Shown one piece after another: positions 34,032 through 42,864 of a stretch of DNA of 64,000 nt (positions within the stretch are counted from its first letter, which is position 1; every line of letters begins with the position of its first letter). The stretch comes from Streptomyces sp. WM6378. Its GTDB lineage: Bacteria > Actinomycetota > Actinomycetes > Streptomycetales > Streptomycetaceae. Made by a program: the position numbers and the translations under genes. The stretch spans positions 1 through 64,000 of the forward strand of contig NZ_LGDD01000155.1 in assembly GCF_001279695.1 (NCBI RefSeq), written 5' to 3'. The notes below the pieces were generated by a model. It did no database searches and was not told where the DNA came from. It saw nothing but the letters and a program-made list of their open reading frames with translations.

Positions 34032-34195
34032 CAGACGGTGCGCCGGGCGGTCTCGGCGGTGGCCGACACCGGTATCTGGGTGACGCCGGAGCCCCAGCTG
34101 GCATACGCGGGCTGGCTCAAAACGGCGTACCGCCCGAACTCCTCGATCACAAGATCATCACTGACGGACACTGCGAGGCCGATGTTCGCGTTCAT
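34031..34195 (-). CDS. Candidate RiPP precursor peptide, 54 residues, cysteine-free
   Basis: The ATG at 34195 has a strong GGGGGAAG ribosome binding site 5-6 bases upstream. The frame ends in TGA whose last base starts the cyclodehydratase ATG. The first half is leader-like: MNANIGLAVSVSDDLVIEEF, with acidic DD and EE pairs, then GRYAVL. The second half, from about residue 27, is small and polar: SQPAYASWGSGVTQIP, then a Ser/Thr/Ala-rich tail with RR before the last two residues. It has seven Ser/Thr and no Cys in residues 33-54, so any heterocycles would be oxazolines or methyloxazolines. Its position, RBS and composition argue for the substrate of the adjacent YcaO protein. The cleavage site is not evident. 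Confidence 0.75.
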   Translation of the reverse strand: MNANIGLAVSVSDDLVIEEFGRYAVLSQPAYASWGSGVTQIPVSATAETARRTV

Positions 34196-34256
34196 AGGTC
34201 TTCCCCCAGGCAGACAGCTGTTGAAGGCGAGGGGGACCTGACCCCCTGGCCGTCGC

Positions 34257-34291
34257 CCCTTGAGTTCTGGTCGAGGCGACGTCCAGAACTC
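34257..34291. promoter_or_regulatory. Operator-like site between the RiPP precursor and SARP genes
   Basis: Two overlapping signals sit in the 299-bp divergent interval. A perfect 9-bp inverted repeat GAGTTCTGG / CCAGAACTC (34262-34270 and 34283-34291) encloses 12 bases. Paired heptamers with 11-bp period are readable on both strands: TTGAGTT CTGG TCGAGGC (+, 34260-34277) and TCGACCA GAAC TCAAGGG (-, 34274-34257). The minus reading ends 61 bases before the precursor start, the same spacing as the other candidate SARP boxes, but the heptamers are more degenerate. The rest of the interval shows no gene. Confidence 0.5.
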
Positions 34292-34494
34292 TGCCGGGTC
34301 GGCCTAATCCGCCCCAGTGCCGCGGTCACGGGATGCACATGAAACTTTCATACCCGGCCCCAGGACACTCACATGCCGGGTTCAGGAGCCCGGCACTGCC
34401 GTAAGTCGGGGCTGGGTGACAGCTTTTGAGGGTGCTTGGAGCCGGGTCCGAAAACCATCGGGTCATCCGGCAGATCCGACCCCGGAGGAATCCC

Positions 34495-35313
34495 ATGGAG
34501 ATCAAGGTTCTCGGTCCGCTCATGGCCGAGTCGGGCGGCACGTCGGTCGTCCCGAGCGCCGGCAAGCCCCGGCAGATACTGGCGCTGCTCTCGGTGTACG
34601 CCAACCAGGTCATGCCGGTGCCGACGCTGATGGAGGAGATCTGGGGGGCCGACATGCCCCGCAGCGCGCTGACCACCTTGCAGACGTACATCCTTCAGCT
34701 GCGCCGGCTGATCGCGGGAGCGCTCGGCCCGGACAGCCCCTACACCGCACGTGAGGTGCTCGCCACCCGGCACGGTGGCTACCTCCTCGAAGTGACGCCG
34801 GGTGCGGTGGACGTGCACGAGTACGACCGTCTGGTGGCCACCGGGCGCGGTGCCGCCGAGCGCGGTGACGACGAGAGCGCCGCCGCGCTCTACCGCGAGG
34901 CGCTCGGCATGTGGCGCGGTCCGGCCCTGGTCGACGTCCGCCTCGGCCCGCTGCTCGAAATCGAGCTGGTGCGCCTGGAGGAGAGCCGGCTCGGTGTGCT
35001 TGAGCAGCGCATCGACTCCGACCTGCGGCTCGGGCGACACATGCAACTGCTCGCCGAGCTCACTTCTCTGACGGCTCGTCACCCTCTGCACGAGGGCCTG
35101 CACGCCCAGTGCATGGTGGCGCTGTACCGCTCGGGCCGGCAGTGGCAGGCGCTGGACGTGTTCCAGAACCTGCGGCGCGGGCTCGCCGACGAGCTGGGGC
35201 TCGACCCCTCGGCGCGGCTCCAGCAGCTGCACCGCGCGGTGCTCGCCGGTGACCCGGCGCTCGACTCGCACCTGGCCGGGCGTCGCCCGGTGCTCGACCT
35301 CTTCGCCGCCTGA
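34495..35313 (+). CDS. SARP-family pathway activator
   Basis: 272 residues, the size of ActII-ORF4/DnrI-type regulators. The N-terminal OmpR-like winged helix (MEIKVLGPL, PRQILALLSVYANQVMPVPTLMEEIWG, TTLQTYILQLRRLI) is followed by the BTAD helical domain (DVHEYDRLVATG, EALGMWRGPAL, LTARHPLHEGLHAQCMVALYRSGRQWQAL, ELGLDPSARLQQLHRAVL). It starts at the ATG at 34495 with GGAGG seven bases upstream. Proteins of this class bind heptamer repeats overlapping -35 regions. Matching repeats stand before many operons here, so this is the likely activator of the whole region. No TTA codon is visible in it. Confidence 0.93.
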   Translation: MEIKVLGPLMAESGGTSVVPSAGKPRQILALLSVYANQVMPVPTLMEEIWGADMPRSALTTLQTYILQLRRLIAGALGPDSPYTAREVLATRHGGYLLEVTPGAVDVHEYDRLVATGRGAAERGDDESAAALYREALGMWRGPALVDVRLGPLLEIELVRLEESRLGVLEQRIDSDLRLGRHMQLLAELTSLTARHPLHEGLHAQCMVALYRSGRQWQALDVFQNLRRGLADELGLDPSARLQQLHRAVLAGDPALDSHLAGRRPVLDLFAA

Positions 35314-35346
35314 GCGGCGCGCGGGCGGCCCGACCGCCCGGCAGCA

Positions 35347-35395
35347 ACGCGTCCGGACCCCGCCCTCTCCCCCCACAGGGCGGGGTCCGACGCGT
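35347..35395. terminator. Hairpin downstream of the SARP gene
   Basis: A roughly 19-bp stem (35347-35366 and 35377-35395, one bulged base) with a 10-base loop, 34 bases after the SARP stop. It separates SARP transcription from the polyketide operon. Confidence 0.8.
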
Positions 35396-35402
35396 GCGTG
35401 GC

Positions 35403-35420
35403 TCGATCCGGCCTCTAGGC
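35403..35420 (+). promoter_or_regulatory. Candidate SARP box before the cyclase-thioesterase-PKS operon
   Basis: Reads TCGATCC GGCC TCTAGGC, two imperfect heptamers with an 11-bp period, ending 50 bases before the cyclase start and just after the SARP terminator. It is weaker than the sites at 24.7, 41.0 and 50.9 kb. Confidence 0.45.
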
Positions 35421-35470
35421 GATCGACGCACAGTGCCCCCCGAACGTCGCCAACGACACTGGGGGTTACC

Positions 35471-36241
35471 TTGCGAGTCATCGATCTGTCGTCGCCCGTG
35501 GACGCGGCCGGCTGGGAGCCGGACCCGATCGTCCACGAGATCATGACGCCCGCCGAGGGCGCCGCGCACATGGCGGCGGAGATGAAGGAGCACTTCGGGC
35601 TCGACTTCGATCCGGCCGACCTGCCCGGGGGCGAACTCCTGTCCCTGGACACCCTCACCCTGACCAGCCACACCGGTACGCACGTGGACGCGCCCTCGCA
35701 CTACGGCTCGGTCGGCGACTACGGGCGGCCCCGGCACATCGACGAGATGCCGCTGGACTGGTTCCTGCGTCCGGCCGTCGTGCTCGACGTGAGCGATGTG
35801 GGCATCGGCGCCATCGGCGTGGAGCGCATCGAGAAGCAGATCGCCGAGATCGGGTACACCCCGCAGCCGCTCGACATCGTCATGCTGCACACGGGGGCCT
35901 CACAACACTCCGGTACGCCGCGGTACTTCACCGATTTCGCCGGCCTCGACGGCGCCGCCACCGACTACCTGCTCGACCTCGGGGTGCGTGTCATCGGCAC
36001 CGACGCCTGGAGCCTGGACGCGCCCTTCGGGCACATGATCCGTACCTTCCAGGAGACCGGCGACAAGTCCGTCCTGTGGCCGGCTCACTTCGCCGGCCGG
36101 CGCCGTGAGTACTGCCAGGTCGAGCGGCTCGCCCAGCTCGACACGCTGCCCACGCACGGCTTCCGGGTGTCCTGCTTCCCCGTGAAGATCGCCGGAGCGG
36201 GGGCGGGCTGGACCCGGGCCGTCGCCCTGATCGACGAATGA
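35471..36241 (+). CDS. COG1878-family polyketide cyclase
   Basis: 256 residues of the metal-dependent cyclase/kynurenine-formamidase-like family. The metal motif HTGTHVDAPSHYG is at about 63-75. The family also contains later-ring cyclases of tetracycline and aureolic-acid pathways (OxyN/MtmX type). No in-frame ATG or GTG fits the conserved RVIDLSSPV start. A TTG at 35471 has GGGGG six bases upstream and was chosen. It is first gene of an operon with the thioesterase (4-bp overlap) and the minimal PKS, so a role in ring closure of the polyketide is likely. Confidence 0.8.
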   Translation: MRVIDLSSPVDAAGWEPDPIVHEIMTPAEGAAHMAAEMKEHFGLDFDPADLPGGELLSLDTLTLTSHTGTHVDAPSHYGSVGDYGRPRHIDEMPLDWFLRPAVVLDVSDVGIGAIGVERIEKQIAEIGYTPQPLDIVMLHTGASQHSGTPRYFTDFAGLDGAATDYLLDLGVRVIGTDAWSLDAPFGHMIRTFQETGDKSVLWPAHFAGRRREYCQVERLAQLDTLPTHGFRVSCFPVKIAGAGAGWTRAVALIDE

Positions 36242-37077
36242 GAACCGAGAGCGCCGCACGGGAAGACACCGTGACGCCCTGGTTGTTCTGCTTCCACCAC
36301 GCGGGCGCCGGGATCTCCTCCTTCGCCAAGTGGCAGAAGATCCTCGGCGACACGGCCGAGGTGGTGCCGGTGCTCCTTCCGGGCCGCGGGCCGCGCGCCA
36401 AGGAGGCGCGGATCACCGACGCCACTGAACTGATGAACGAGCTGAGGGAGTTGATCACTCCGCTCCTCGACCGGCCCTACCTCCTGTACGGGCACAGCCT
36501 CGGCGGTCTGGTCGCGCACGCGCTGACCCGGACCCTGGAGGACGACGGGCTGCTGCCGCCGGCCCGCCTGGTGATCGGCGCCGTACCGCCGCCGCATCTG
36601 CGCAACACGCTGCTGCGCGGGGCGCGCCTGCCCGACCACGAACTCATCGATCTGCTGGTCGACTTGGAGGCGGCGCCGCCGGAGGCCGCCGGGCGGGACC
36701 GTTCGCTGTGGCAGCGCCAGGTCATCCCGGCGCTCCGCGACGATCTGCGCCTGGGCGAGGCGCTGTGCCAGGTCAACGCCGACATGGCGGTCGGTACGCC
36801 GCTGATGGCGCTTGCCGGGCGGGACGATCCGATCGCGCCGCTGTGGGAGGTGGCCGAGTGGGCCGACTACTCGGTGACCCGCTTCCGGCTCCAGACGCTG
36901 CCCGGCGGCCACTTCTTCGTACGCGAGCGCGTGGTGCCCGAGCTGCTGCGCGAAGTGGCCCTTGAGCTGCGGGAGTCGCTCAAGGGGAAGTACGACGGCG
37001 AGTCGAGCGGGCGTCAAGAGGGCGGGACGAGACTCCTTCCAACAGCGGATCTCACAGCGGACCTATCAGAGAGGTGA
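36238..37077 (+). CDS. Type II thioesterase
   Basis: A 279-residue alpha/beta-hydrolase. Nucleophile elbow GHSLGG (about residue 84), Asp in LAGRDDPIAP and His in PGGHFFV complete the triad. Type II thioesterases remove stalled or wrong acyl groups from carrier proteins. The N-terminal FCFHHAGAG is family-typical. It overlaps the cyclase gene by ATGA. About 35 C-terminal residues beyond the family end are low-complexity, and their coding DNA contains the candidate SARP box of the KS gene. Confidence 0.9.
   Translation: MRTESAAREDTVTPWLFCFHHAGAGISSFAKWQKILGDTAEVVPVLLPGRGPRAKEARITDATELMNELRELITPLLDRPYLLYGHSLGGLVAHALTRTLEDDGLLPPARLVIGAVPPPHLRNTLLRGARLPDHELIDLLVDLEAAPPEAAGRDRSLWQRQVIPALRDDLRLGEALCQVNADMAVGTPLMALAGRDDPIAPLWEVAEWADYSVTRFRLQTLPGGHFFVRERVVPELLREVALELRESLKGKYDGESSGRQEGGTRLLPTADLTADLSER
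37003..37020 (+). promoter_or_regulatory. Candidate SARP box before KS-alpha, inside thioesterase 3' end
   Basis: Reads TCGAGCG GGCG TCAAGAG, 11-bp period, ending 117 bases before the KS-alpha start within the last codons of the thioesterase gene. It could drive an internal promoter for the minimal PKS. Confidence 0.5.
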
Positions 37078-37137
37078 CGCAGCCGTGCTGCACATTCCCG
37101 GGGCGCACCCCCAGGCCCAGCCCAACGAGGGGGACAG

Positions 37138-38409
37138 GTGAGCCGACGCGTAGTCATCACCGGAATCGGTGTGGTCGCCCCCGGGGGCGTTGGCACCAAG
37201 GAGTACTGGTCCCTGCTGACCGCGGGTCGCACCGCGACCAGGGCCGTCTCGCTCTTCGACGCTTCGGCCTTCCGGTCGAAGATCGCCGCCGAGGTGGACT
37301 TCGACCCGGTCGCCCAGGGTCTTACCGAGGAGCAGGCCGGACGCCTCGACAGGGCCGCCCAGTTCGCGCTGGTCGGCGCCCGTGAGGCCGTCTCGGACAG
37401 CGGCCTGGACATGGCCGGCGTCGACCCCTTCCGCACCGGCGTCACCATCGGCAGCGCGGTCGGCGCGACCACCGGGCTCGACTACGAGTACGCGGCGGTC
37501 AGCAACAACGGCGCCGAGTGGCTGGTCGACCACGAGCGGGCCGTGCCGCACCTGTACGACTACTTCGTGCCGAGCTCGTTCGCGGCCGAGGTGGCCTGGG
37601 AGTTCGGCGCGCAGGGTCCCACGGCCGTGGTCTCCACCGGCTGCACCTCGGGCCTGGACTCGGTCGGCCACGCCGTCGAGCTGATCCGTGAGGGCAGCGC
37701 CGACGTCATGATCGCCGGGGCCACCGAGGCGCCGATCTCGCCGATCTCGGTCGCCTGCTTCGACGCCATCAAGGCTACCTCGAACCGCAACGACGAGCCG
37801 GAGACCGCCTCGCGGCCCTTCGACAAGTCCCGCAACGGCTTCGTGCTCGGCGAGGGCAGCGCCGTGTTCGTGCTTGAGGAGTACGAGCAGGCCGTGGCGC
37901 GCGGCGCGCACATCTACGCCGAGATCGCCGGGTTCGCCTCGCGCTCCAACGCGTACAACATGACGGGCCTGCGGGCCGACGGCGCGGAGATGGCCGAAGC
38001 CATCGGCGCCGCGCTCGACGAGGCCGGGATCCCCGGCACCGACATCGACTACATCAACGCGCACGGCTCGGGCACCCTGCAGAACGACCGGCACGAGACG
38101 GCCGCGTTCAAGAAGAGCCTCGGCGACCACGCGTACGCGACGCCCGTCTCCTCCATCAAGTCGATGATCGGGCACTCGCTCGGCGCCATCGGCTCCCTGG
38201 AGATCGCCGCGTCCGCCCTTGCCATCGAGCACGGCATGGTGCCGCCCACCGCGAATCTGCACGAGGCCGACCCCAAGTGCGACCTCGACTACACGCCGAT
38301 CCACGCCCGCGAGCGGGACATCAACACGGTGCTCAGCGTGGGCAGCGGCTTCGGCGGATTCCAGAGCGCGATCGTGCTCACCAAGCCCGAGCGGAGGAAG
38401 ACGGCATGA
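37138..38409 (+). CDS. Type II polyketide ketosynthase alpha (KS-alpha)
   Basis: 423 residues. Catalytic Cys169 in [13 protein letters not shown], with His in NAHGSGT and [12 protein letters not shown]. It condenses malonyl units on the ACP as a heterodimer with the chain-length factor. Full length. It begins with GTG at 37138 after a GGGGGACAG RBS, and its stop overlaps the KS-beta start by 4 bp. It defines the locus as an aromatic (type II) polyketide cluster. Confidence 0.97.
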   Translation: MSRRVVITGIGVVAPGGVGTKEYWSLLTAGRTATRAVSLFDASAFRSKIAAEVDFDPVAQGLTEEQAGRLDRAAQFALVGAREAVSDSGLDMAGVDPFRTGVTIGSAVGATTGLDYEYAAVSNNGAEWLVDHERAVPHLYDYFVPSSFAAEVAWEFGAQGPTAVVSTGCTSGLDSVGHAVELIREGSADVMIAGATEAPISPISVACFDAIKATSNRNDEPETASRPFDKSRNGFVLGEGSAVFVLEEYEQAVARGAHIYAEIAGFASRSNAYNMTGLRADGAEMAEAIGAALDEAGIPGTDIDYINAHGSGTLQNDRHETAAFKKSLGDHAYATPVSSIKSMIGHSLGAIGSLEIAASALAIEHGMVPPTANLHEADPKCDLDYTPIHARERDINTVLSVGSGFGGFQSAIVLTKPERRKTA

Positions 38410-39653
38410 CGAGCGAGCTGCTCGAACGTACGGCGGTGCGCTCCGCCACCGCGGTGTTCACCGGGATCGGCGTCACCGCCCCCAACGGCCTCGGTACGGA
38501 CGCCTGGTGGCGGGCGACGGTGGCGGGCGAGAGCGGCATCCGTCCGGTCTCCCGCTTCGACGCCTCCGGCTACCCTTCCACGCTGGCGGGCGAGGTGCCC
38601 GGCTTCGACGCCGAGGAGCACATCCCGAGCCGGCTCCTTCCGCAGACCGACCACATGACGCGGCTCGCGCTGACCGCGGCCAAGGAGGCCCTGGAGGACT
38701 CGGGCGCCGACCCGGCCGAGATGCCGCAGTACTCGGCGGGCGCGGTCACCGCGGCCTCCGCGGGCGGCTTCGAGTTCGGCCAGCGCGAGCTCCAGGCGCT
38801 GTGGAGCAAGGGCGGCCAGTACGTCTCCGCGTACCAGTCGTACGCCTGGTTCTACGCCGTCAACACCGGCCAGATCTCCATCCGGCACGGTCTTCGCGGC
38901 CCCAGCGGCGTGCTGGTCACCGAGCAGGCGGGCGGCCTCGACGCGGTCGCCCAGGCGCGGCGCCAGCTGCGCAAGGGCAGCAAGCTCATCGTCACCGGCG
39001 GGGTGGACGGCGCGGTCTGCCCCTGGGGCTGGACGGCGCAGCTCGCCGGCGGCCGGATGAGCCCGGTCGCCGACCCGGCGCGCGCGTTCCTGCCGTTCGA
39101 CAGCGAGGCCAGCGGTTACGTCGCCGGTGAGGGCGGCGCCATCCTCGTCCTGGAGGACGCCGAGGCGGCCCGCGAGCGCGGCGCCCGGATCTACGGACAG
39201 CTCTCGGGTTACGCCGCCACCTTCGACCCGGCACCGGGCCGCGGCGGCGAGCCGGGCCTGCGCCGAGCGGCCGAACTCGCCCTCGCCGAGGCCGGGTTGA
39301 GCGCCTCCGACGTGGACGTCGTCTTCGCGGACGCGTCCGGGGTGCCCGAGCTCGACCGCCAGGAGGAGGCGGCGCTGACCGCGCTGTTCGGCCCCCGCGG
39401 CGTGCCGGTGACGGCCCCCAAGACCATGACGGGCCGGCTGTCGGCCGGCGGCGCCTCCCTCGACCTGGCGGCGGCGCTGCTCTCCATCCGGGACGCGGTG
39501 ATCCCGCCGACCGTGAACGTCACGTCCCCGGTCGCGGCCGACGCGCTCGACCTGGTCACCGAGGCCCGGCGCGGCCCGGTCCGTACCGCACTCGTCCTGG
39601 CCCGCGGGACCGGCGGCTTCAACGCCGCGGCCGTCGTGACCGCGGCGAACTGA
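38406..39653 (+). CDS. Chain-length factor (KS-beta)
   Basis: 415 residues, KS fold without the active Cys. The corresponding position is Gln174 in [11 protein letters not shown], the classical decarboxylating CLF signature. The heterodimer with KS-alpha fixes chain length; the number of malonyl units cannot be read reliably by eye. ATGA overlap with KS-alpha ensures stoichiometric production. The ACP follows after 35 bases. Confidence 0.96.
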   Translation: MTSELLERTAVRSATAVFTGIGVTAPNGLGTDAWWRATVAGESGIRPVSRFDASGYPSTLAGEVPGFDAEEHIPSRLLPQTDHMTRLALTAAKEALEDSGADPAEMPQYSAGAVTAASAGGFEFGQRELQALWSKGGQYVSAYQSYAWFYAVNTGQISIRHGLRGPSGVLVTEQAGGLDAVAQARRQLRKGSKLIVTGGVDGAVCPWGWTAQLAGGRMSPVADPARAFLPFDSEASGYVAGEGGAILVLEDAEAARERGARIYGQLSGYAATFDPAPGRGGEPGLRRAAELALAEAGLSASDVDVVFADASGVPELDRQEEAALTALFGPRGVPVTAPKTMTGRLSAGGASLDLAAALLSIRDAVIPPTVNVTSPVAADALDLVTEARRGPVRTALVLARGTGGFNAAAVVTAAN

Positions 39654-39688
39654 ACTCCCATTTGTTGGCATTGAGAGAGGCGAGCTTC

Positions 39689-39943
39689 ATGAATCTCAAG
39701 GAACTGACCACGCTGCTGCGCGAGTGCGCCGGTGTCGGCGAGGGGATCGACCTGGACGGTGACGTCCTGGACGTGCCGTTCGACGACCTGGGGTACGACT
39801 CGCTGGCGATCCTCCAGGTGACGGGGGTCATCGAGCGGGACTACCAGATACAGCTGTCCGACGACACGGTTGCGGAGGCGGCCACGCCTCGGCTGTTGCT
39901 GGAGTTCATCAACGAGTGCCTGTCGTCTACGGCGGCGGCGTAG
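39689..39943 (+). CDS. Acyl carrier protein of the type II PKS
   Basis: 84 residues. The phosphopantetheine Ser38 lies in DLGYDSLAI, the standard type II PKS ACP motif. The ATG at 39689 has AGAGAGG eight bases upstream; the frame is open nine codons further but without family character. It is the third gene of the minimal PKS and an expected substrate of the PPTase at 20.4 kb. Confidence 0.95.
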   Translation: MNLKELTTLLRECAGVGEGIDLDGDVLDVPFDDLGYDSLAILQVTGVIERDYQIQLSDDTVAEAATPRLLLEFINECLSSTAAA

Positions 39944-40417
39944 CCCCTCCGGGGTTCCCTGTGCAATCGGCTGCCCACCCTTTACGGGGTGCGGCGGCCG
40001 TTTGCGTTGCCCGGGATGCCCCCCGCGAGGCAACCCCCTGGGGAGTTTGCCCACCCGCCCGCCCGTGCAGGGGGTCTGGGGCTGAGCCCTGGGGCTGAGC
40101 CCCAGACCCCCTGAGGGGCTGCGCCCCTCGAACCCCCGCCGGGGGCTCCGCCCCCTGCACCCCCGTTCGCGCCTGAACGGCGCTCGGCCTCAAACGCCGG
40201 CCGGGCTGGGGATGCCTGCATGGGCATCCTGCCGAGGTCAACCCTGATAGGAGCGCGGGAACTGCGCGAGCAACCACCCACGGTCCGCAGCCGAACACTT
40301 ACCCCCGGCGGGTTTCGGGAAGGGGTGGGGCGGAGCCCCAGCGCACGTCGCCGGGCCGCACGCACAGAAGTGCCCGCACGCCGGGGGATTGCGTGCGGGC
40401 ACTCGTTCTGGGGTGGG
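39944..40417. repeat. Gene-free interval with dispersed GC-rich repeats
   Basis: 474 bases without a credible gene, between the ACP (+) and the SnoaL-like gene (-). It contains successive CTGGGGCTGAGCCC/GGGGGCTCCGCCCC hairpin modules (about 40078-40170), a CCCGTTCGCGCCTGAACGG block shared with 6627-6650, and an AGCGCGGGAACTGCGCGAG element (40249-40290) shared with 6736-6834. A separate terminator hairpin is listed at 40369-40403. It appears to be a noncoding repeat cluster at a convergent gene junction. Confidence 0.7.
40369..40403. terminator. Hairpin downstream of the SnoaL-like gene
   Basis: A perfect 13-bp stem (40369-40381 and 40391-40403) with a 9-base loop, 15 bases after the stop of the minus-strand SnoaL-like gene. 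Confidence 0.8.
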
Positions 40418-40861
40418 TCAGACCAGGTCGTCCCGGGTGATCTGGCGGTCCTCGATCTGCCAGGCGCCCTCGACCCGCACGATGCGGTCCTCGCACAGCG
40501 TGCTGGCCTTGATCTCGGGACGTCCGCCCCGCGGCGTCTCGATGACCAGGGCGTAGCAACGCGCGTTCACCGCGCCGTCGGTGACGCCCTCGACCGAGAC
40601 CATGCCCAGCCAGTGCCGACGCTGGACGCCGGCCTTGGCGTACGCCTCGGTGGCGGCGGCCGCGGCCGCGGTGATGGCCTCACGGCCCACCGCCGGGACC
40701 GGCTGCGCGTTGGCGGCGAACACACCGTCGGTGGTGAAGGTGTGGGCCCACTCCTCGACCTTGCCGTCGTCGAGCAGATGCATCTGCTGCGCGTAGAACT
40801 GCTGGATCTCCGTGTACAGCCCGGCGGTGGTGGCGGCCTGCGGCAGCTCGGTGACGCTCAT
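40418..40861 (-). CDS. SnoaL-like (NTF2-fold) protein
   Basis: 147 residues with the cone-shaped NTF2/SnoaL-like pattern: Y-x-E-I-Q-Q-F-Y-A near the start, LLDDGKVEEWAHTFTTDGVF, AVGREAI and a late EDRIVRVEGAWQIEDRQI. Relatives in type II PKS clusters act as cyclases, hydroxylases or dehydration helpers; the bile-acid-dehydratase branch looks similar. The role here is unknown. It is divergent from the ketoreductase across a 178-bp promoter region carrying SARP-like heptamers in both directions. Confidence 0.75.
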   Translation of the reverse strand: MSVTELPQAATTAGLYTEIQQFYAQQMHLLDDGKVEEWAHTFTTDGVFAANAQPVPAVGREAITAAAAAATEAYAKAGVQRRHWLGMVSVEGVTDGAVNARCYALVIETPRGGRPEIKASTLCEDRIVRVEGAWQIEDRQITRDDLV

Positions 40862-40910
40862 GGGGGTCCTCTCCTCCTGGATCTTCCTGCTCCCTGAGCA
40901 TCACGGCCCC

Positions 40911-40928
40911 CGCTCGACCCGCGCTGGT
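40911..40928 (-). promoter_or_regulatory. Candidate SARP box for the SnoaL-like gene
   Basis: On the minus strand: ACCAGCG CGGG TCGAGCG, 11-bp period, ending 49 bases before the gene start. One heptamer is perfect and the other matches 5 of 7. Confidence 0.45.
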
Positions 40929-40972
40929 GCGCCGGTGGGGGGCCGGAGCCCCGCGAAGGGGTCCAGCCCCGC

Positions 40973-40990
40973 TCGATACCCGTTCGAGTG
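40973..40990 (+). promoter_or_regulatory. Candidate SARP box for the ketoreductase operon
   Basis: Reads TCGATAC CCGT TCGAGTG, 11-bp period, ending 49 bases before the ketoreductase start. A separate 11-bp inverted repeat (GTGCGCCGGTG at 40927-40937, complement at 40991-41001) brackets the two boxes. Confidence 0.6.
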
Positions 40991-41039
40991 CACCGGCGCA
41001 CGTTGGCCCCCGTACACCAACCCACCCGAGGAGATTCGT

Positions 41040-41837
41040 ATGACTCAGCCCAAGGTCACCAGCGAGCGCCGGGTCGCGCTCATCACCGGGGCGACCAGCG
41101 GGATCGGTCTGGCGTCGGCGCGGGCGCTCGGCGCGGCCGGGCTCGCGGTGTTCATCTGCGCGCGCAGCGCCGAGTCCGTGGAGCTCACCGTGAAGGAGCT
41201 CCGTGAGGAGGGCCTGGAGGTGTCCGGCGCGACCGCCGACGTCCGCAGCCCCGAGTCCGTCAAGGAGCTCGTGGCCGCCGCCGTCACCGCGTACGGCCGC
41301 GTCGACGTCGTCGTCAACAACGCCGGCCGCAGCGGCGGCGGCGTGACCGCCGACGTGTCGGACGAGCTGTGGGAAGACGTCATCGACACCAACCTGAACA
41401 GCGTGTTCCGGGTGACCCGCGAGGCGCTGAACGCCGGCGGGATGCGCGAGCGCGGCTGGGGCCGGATCATCAACATCGCCTCCACCGCCGGCAAGCAGGG
41501 CGTGGTGCTCGGCGCCCCCTACTCCGCGTCGAAGCACGGCGTGGTCGGCTTCACCAAGGCGCTCGGCAACGAGCTCGCCCCCACCGGCATCACCGTGAAC
41601 GCCGTCTGCCCCGGCTACGTCGAGACGCCGATGGCGCAGCGCGTGCGGCAGGGCTACGCCGAGGCGTACGACACCTCCGAGGACGCGATCCTCGCCAAGT
41701 TCACCTCGAAGATCCCGCTCGGCCGCTACTCCACCCCCGAGGAGGTCGCCGGTCTGGTCGGCTACCTGGCCACCGACACCGCCGCCTCGATCACCGCGCA
41801 GGCCCTCAACGTCTGCGGCGGCCTCGGCAACTTCTGA
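41040..41837 (+). CDS. Polyketide C9-type ketoreductase (ActIII family)
   Basis: A 265-residue short-chain dehydrogenase. TGATSGIG cofactor loop (about 18-25), NNAG, catalytic Ser-Tyr-Lys (IASTAG, YSASKHG) and PGYVETPMA, the last two typical of ActIII-class ketoreductases that reduce the C9 carbonyl of the nascent polyketide. The ATG at 41040 has GAGGAG seven bases upstream. It is first gene of the long plus-strand tailoring operon, preceded by a candidate SARP box. It implies a reduced first ring. Confidence 0.94.
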   Translation: MTQPKVTSERRVALITGATSGIGLASARALGAAGLAVFICARSAESVELTVKELREEGLEVSGATADVRSPESVKELVAAAVTAYGRVDVVVNNAGRSGGGVTADVSDELWEDVIDTNLNSVFRVTREALNAGGMRERGWGRIINIASTAGKQGVVLGAPYSASKHGVVGFTKALGNELAPTGITVNAVCPGYVETPMAQRVRQGYAEAYDTSEDAILAKFTSKIPLGRYSTPEEVAGLVGYLATDTAASITAQALNVCGGLGNF

Positions 41838-41913
41838 CCCCGAGGGGTCGACCGGCCCCGACGACGAGCCCGACGGCTCCCCCAACTCCCCTATCACTTA
41901 AGGAAGTTACCCC

Positions 41914-42864
41914 GTGTCCGTGACCGGAACGAAGCACCACACCCTCCACAGCGTCGCCGTCGCCGCCCCCGCCGAGGTCGTGTACGGGATCGTCGCCGAT
42001 GTCACCAAGTGGCCGCAGTACTTCGGCCCCAACGTGCACGTCGAGCACCTGGAGCGGGACGACCGCGCCGAGCGCATCCACATCTGGGCGACCGCCAACG
42101 GCGCCGTCAAGAACTGGATCTCGCGCCGCACCTTCGACCCGCAGCGTCTGCGGGTCGACTTCCGCCAGGAGGTCTCGACGCCGCCGGTGGCGGGCATGGG
42201 CGGCGCCTGGGTGGTCTCCCCCGTGGACGCCGAGACCTCGCTGCTCGAACTCCACCACGACTTCGAGGCCGTCGACGACGCCCCGGACGCCGTGGACTGG
42301 ATCAACTCGGCGGTGGACCGCAACAGCGCGGCCGAGCTGAACAACATCAAGGAACTCGCCGAGCGGCACGCCCAGTTGGACGAGCTGGTCTTCACCTTCG
42401 ACGACACCGTGCACATGGACGCCGACGCTGCTGATGTATTCGACTTCCTGAACCGGGCCGACCTGTGGCCCGAGCGCCTGCCGCACGTCGCGCGTCTCGA
42501 CCTGACCGAGGACGAGCCCGGTGTGCAGGTCATGGCGATGGACACCAGCACCGCCGACGGTTCGGTGCACACCACCGAGTCGATCCGCGTCGTCTTCGCG
42601 CCGGACCGCATCGTCTACAAGCAGACCACCGTGCCCGGACTCATGACCGCCCACACCGGTCGCTGGACCATCGTCGAGGTCGAGGGCGGCGTCGATGTGA
42701 CCTCCCGGCACACCGTCACGCTGCGGACCGACACCATCGAGAAGTACCTCGGTGAAGGCAAGACCGTCGCCGACGCCCGCGCCTATGTGCACCGCGCGCT
42801 GTCCACCAACTCGACCAACACCCTGAAGCTGGCCCGCACTTACGCGGAGGCGCTCCGTGGCTGA
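41914..42864 (+). CDS. Di-domain aromatase/cyclase (START fold)
   Basis: 316 residues with two helix-grip domains (about 10-150 and 160-310). Typical landmarks are VYGIVADVTKWPQYFGPNV in the first and VFDFLNRADLWPERLPHVA in the second. Di-domain ARO/CYCs act with C9-reduced polyketides (actinorhodin/angucycline type) to close and aromatise the first ring. The GTG start at 41914 has AAGGAAG upstream. Its stop lies inside the acyl ligase gene (8-bp overlap). Confidence 0.92.
   Translation: MSVTGTKHHTLHSVAVAAPAEVVYGIVADVTKWPQYFGPNVHVEHLERDDRAERIHIWATANGAVKNWISRRTFDPQRLRVDFRQEVSTPPVAGMGGAWVVSPVDAETSLLELHHDFEAVDDAPDAVDWINSAVDRNSAAELNNIKELAERHAQLDELVFTFDDTVHMDADAADVFDFLNRADLWPERLPHVARLDLTEDEPGVQVMAMDTSTADGSVHTTESIRVVFAPDRIVYKQTTVPGLMTAHTGRWTIVEVEGGVDVTSRHTVTLRTDTIEKYLGEGKTVADARAYVHRALSTNSTNTLKLARTYAEALRG

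Noticed and set aside
34031..34195. Lanthipeptide or thiopeptide precursor interpretation
   Set aside because: The peptide has no Cys and there is no lantibiotic dehydratase or cyclase gene nearby.
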